DNA from: Desulfobacter sp.
GTDB taxonomy: Bacteria; Desulfobacterota; Desulfobacteria; Desulfobacterales; Desulfobacteraceae
DNA length: 64,000 bases
Direction: 5' to 3'
NCBI GenBank assembly: GCA_028768525.1
Contig: CP054837.1
Span: 2,389,001-2,453,000, forward strand
A program made the position numbers and the translations under genes. Below the pieces are notes generated by a model. That model did not search any database, had not been told where the DNA came from, and saw only the letters and a program-made list of their open reading frames with translations. Below are positions 63,173-64,000 of the stretch, piece after piece; the stretch's first letter is position 1; every line of letters begins with the position of its first letter.

Positions 63173-63487
63173 TTAATCTCCATAGAAAACAAGCCCTTTG
63201 TCATTGGTGATTGCCCCTGTAAGAATATCCCGGAATTCTATCAGGGTTCTAAGCTTATTCAGATCCTTTTCCTTTTCGAGAATTTCTAAGACGCACTCGT
63301 ATAATGGAGAAATAGTTCCTTTGGGTAATTTCAAATCACCATACTCATCAATAAATTTCCCAGTGCGTTGTTTATAAAGATCATTGCATTCTGCTAAATG
63401 AACTAAAGAAAGATCATTGATTGACCAAATGTAGTCTTCTTCAGTTGGATTTGTTTGCTTGCTGTAATAGAAAATTTCAATTCCCAT
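63173..63487 (-). CDS. Cassette-borne hypothetical protein, 104 residues
   Basis: Mostly acidic and helical, beginning with a beta-strand GIEIFYYSK. No recognised domain, no signal or membrane helix. The stop is 10 bases before attC A. No clear ribosome site upstream of the ATG, common in cassettes. Function unknown. Confidence 0.65.
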   Translation of the reverse strand: MGIEIFYYSKQTNPTEEDYIWSINDLSLVHLAECNDLYKQRTGKFIDEYGDLKLPKGTISPLYECVLEILEKEKDLNKLRTLIEFRDILTGAITNDKGLVFYGD

Positions 63488-63499
63488 AGTTTGCTCGAA

Positions 63500-63586
63500 A
63501 TATAACGGTTGAACTGACGGGCCGCGCCACAGCGCTCGAAAAAGGCGGCTGAGCTGCTCGCGGTCCCGTCCAGTGATTGGTTAAAA
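63500..63586 (-). other. attC site B
   Basis: ATATAAC (63500-63506) and GTTAAAA (63580-63586) bound an 87-base element. GACGGGCCGCG on one arm pairs with CGCGGTCCCGTC on the other, with a single unpaired A. The stop codon of the next cassette gene lies within its right box. Confidence 0.8.
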
Positions 63587-63973
63587 GGCGCGTCGTTCAA
63601 AGTATGCATCCATCCATGCTCGTTCGATCCACGCCATTTCTCCATTTTGCTTAATCTGACTGACAATTGCTTTGGGCTCGATCTTTTTTGCCCATTTAAG
63701 GAAATTTACAATCGCATCGCAGATTTCAGTCAGATATGTGTTTGCTTTATTATCAGAAACATTTGAAAAATCGTAACGCTCATAATCATAGTTCAGATTT
63801 TGACATTTATATATCCACTTTTTGGGTTTTGCAGTGGTAATAAAACTTGGCTTGAACTTAAAAGGATAAGAAAAGACTTCAGGCTCAAATTTAGTTGGTA
63901 TTTTCTCATTCAAATTCGGCAAATAGCTATGTCTAAAGCATAACATATGAGAGATTGAACCAAGGGTGGACAT
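63581..63973 (-). CDS. Cassette-borne hypothetical protein, 130 residues
   Basis: 130 residues rich in Lys, Tyr and Asn, with AKPKKWIYKCQNLNYDYE and a C-terminal helix ending in AYFERRAF. No recognised family. GGAGG lies four bases before the ATG. The stop overlaps the attC B right box, typical for cassettes. The window ends 27 bases past the start, before any further attC. Confidence 0.65.
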   Translation of the reverse strand: MSTLGSISHMLCFRHSYLPNLNEKIPTKFEPEVFSYPFKFKPSFITTAKPKKWIYKCQNLNYDYERYDFSNVSDNKANTYLTEICDAIVNFLKWAKKIEPKAIVSQIKQNGEMAWIERAWMDAYFERRAF

Positions 63974-64000
63974 CCTGCCTCCAAGGCGTATTAGGCTGAC

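Larger units (their letters stand above)
61800..64000 (-). mobile_element. Integron gene-cassette array (partial, 4 cassettes)
   Basis: Four minus-strand genes, each followed on its 3' side by an attC-like element, with lower GC and no relation to the neighbouring genes. The spacing between each gene and its attC, the paired outer arms and the extrahelical base in two sites are typical of gene cassettes. The array ends near 61800. The integrase and attI would be beyond 64000, since cassette ORFs run away from attI. 61590-61799 between the array and the alcohol dehydrogenase holds no gene I can support. Confidence 0.8.

Noticed and set aside
63403..63666. 87-codon minus-strand frame across attC B
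   Set aside because: It spans the attC site and overlaps two better-supported cassette genes.

Overview
The window is a GC-rich chromosomal segment of a free-living Gram-negative bacterium. The evidence is an RND pump with TolC and a membrane fusion protein, a Cpx-like envelope stress pair, many signal peptides and dense two-component and c-di-GMP signalling. The gene mix (many sensor kinases, DUF362/polyferredoxin pair, DUF364, U32 peptidase) fits a deltaproteobacterium of the Desulfobacteraceae type. That assignment is inference; no ribosomal or sulfate-reduction marker lies in the window. No tRNA, rRNA, insertion sequence or CRISPR array was found.

Layout. 1-4881: signalling genes (end of an Hpt protein, Rec-HD-GYP phosphodiesterase, soluble Rec-kinase, membrane diguanylate cyclase). 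4923-9808: a TPP-riboswitch operon for thiamine precursor uptake and salvage (three ABC genes, thiM, thiE, thiD). 9876-16742: U32 protease, LuxR-type and CheY-like regulators, class I amidotransferase, flavodoxin-like protein, and a cpxRA-like pair whose upstream region carries an exact GTAAA-N5-GTAAA box. 16760-21745: dCache hybrid kinase, a divergent solute-binding protein with a promoter almost on its start codon, and asd.

22015-32493: the most unusual part. A near-consensus promoter precedes six tightly packed genes for secreted proteins, none of which I can assign a function. Five of them (B-F) appear to be diverged paralogues built on a shared N-terminal module, with central and C-terminal modules shared by the three largest. 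It continues into a hot-dog dehydratase-like gene and an acyl-CoA synthetase gene broken by one in-frame TAG.

35118-41368: a pyruvate (or branched-chain 2-oxoacid) dehydrogenase operon (E1 alpha, E1 beta, E2, E3, lipoate ligase-like), preceded by a PilZ-LuxR fusion regulator. 41521-49418: DUF362 plus a fused NapH/NapG-like polyferredoxin, YbiI-like zinc finger, HtpX, KtrB/KtrA-like potassium uptake, Lrp/AsnC regulator, HAD nucleotidase-like protein and DUF364. 49612-61589: ModF-like double ATPase, a five-gene efflux operon (MFP, RND, TolC, response regulator, kinase), and an iron alcohol dehydrogenase followed by a soluble PAS kinase.

61800-64000: an AT-richer tail that reads as an integron gene-cassette array, with four genes on the minus strand, each followed by an attC-like site with paired arms. 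The integrase would lie beyond the right edge of the window.
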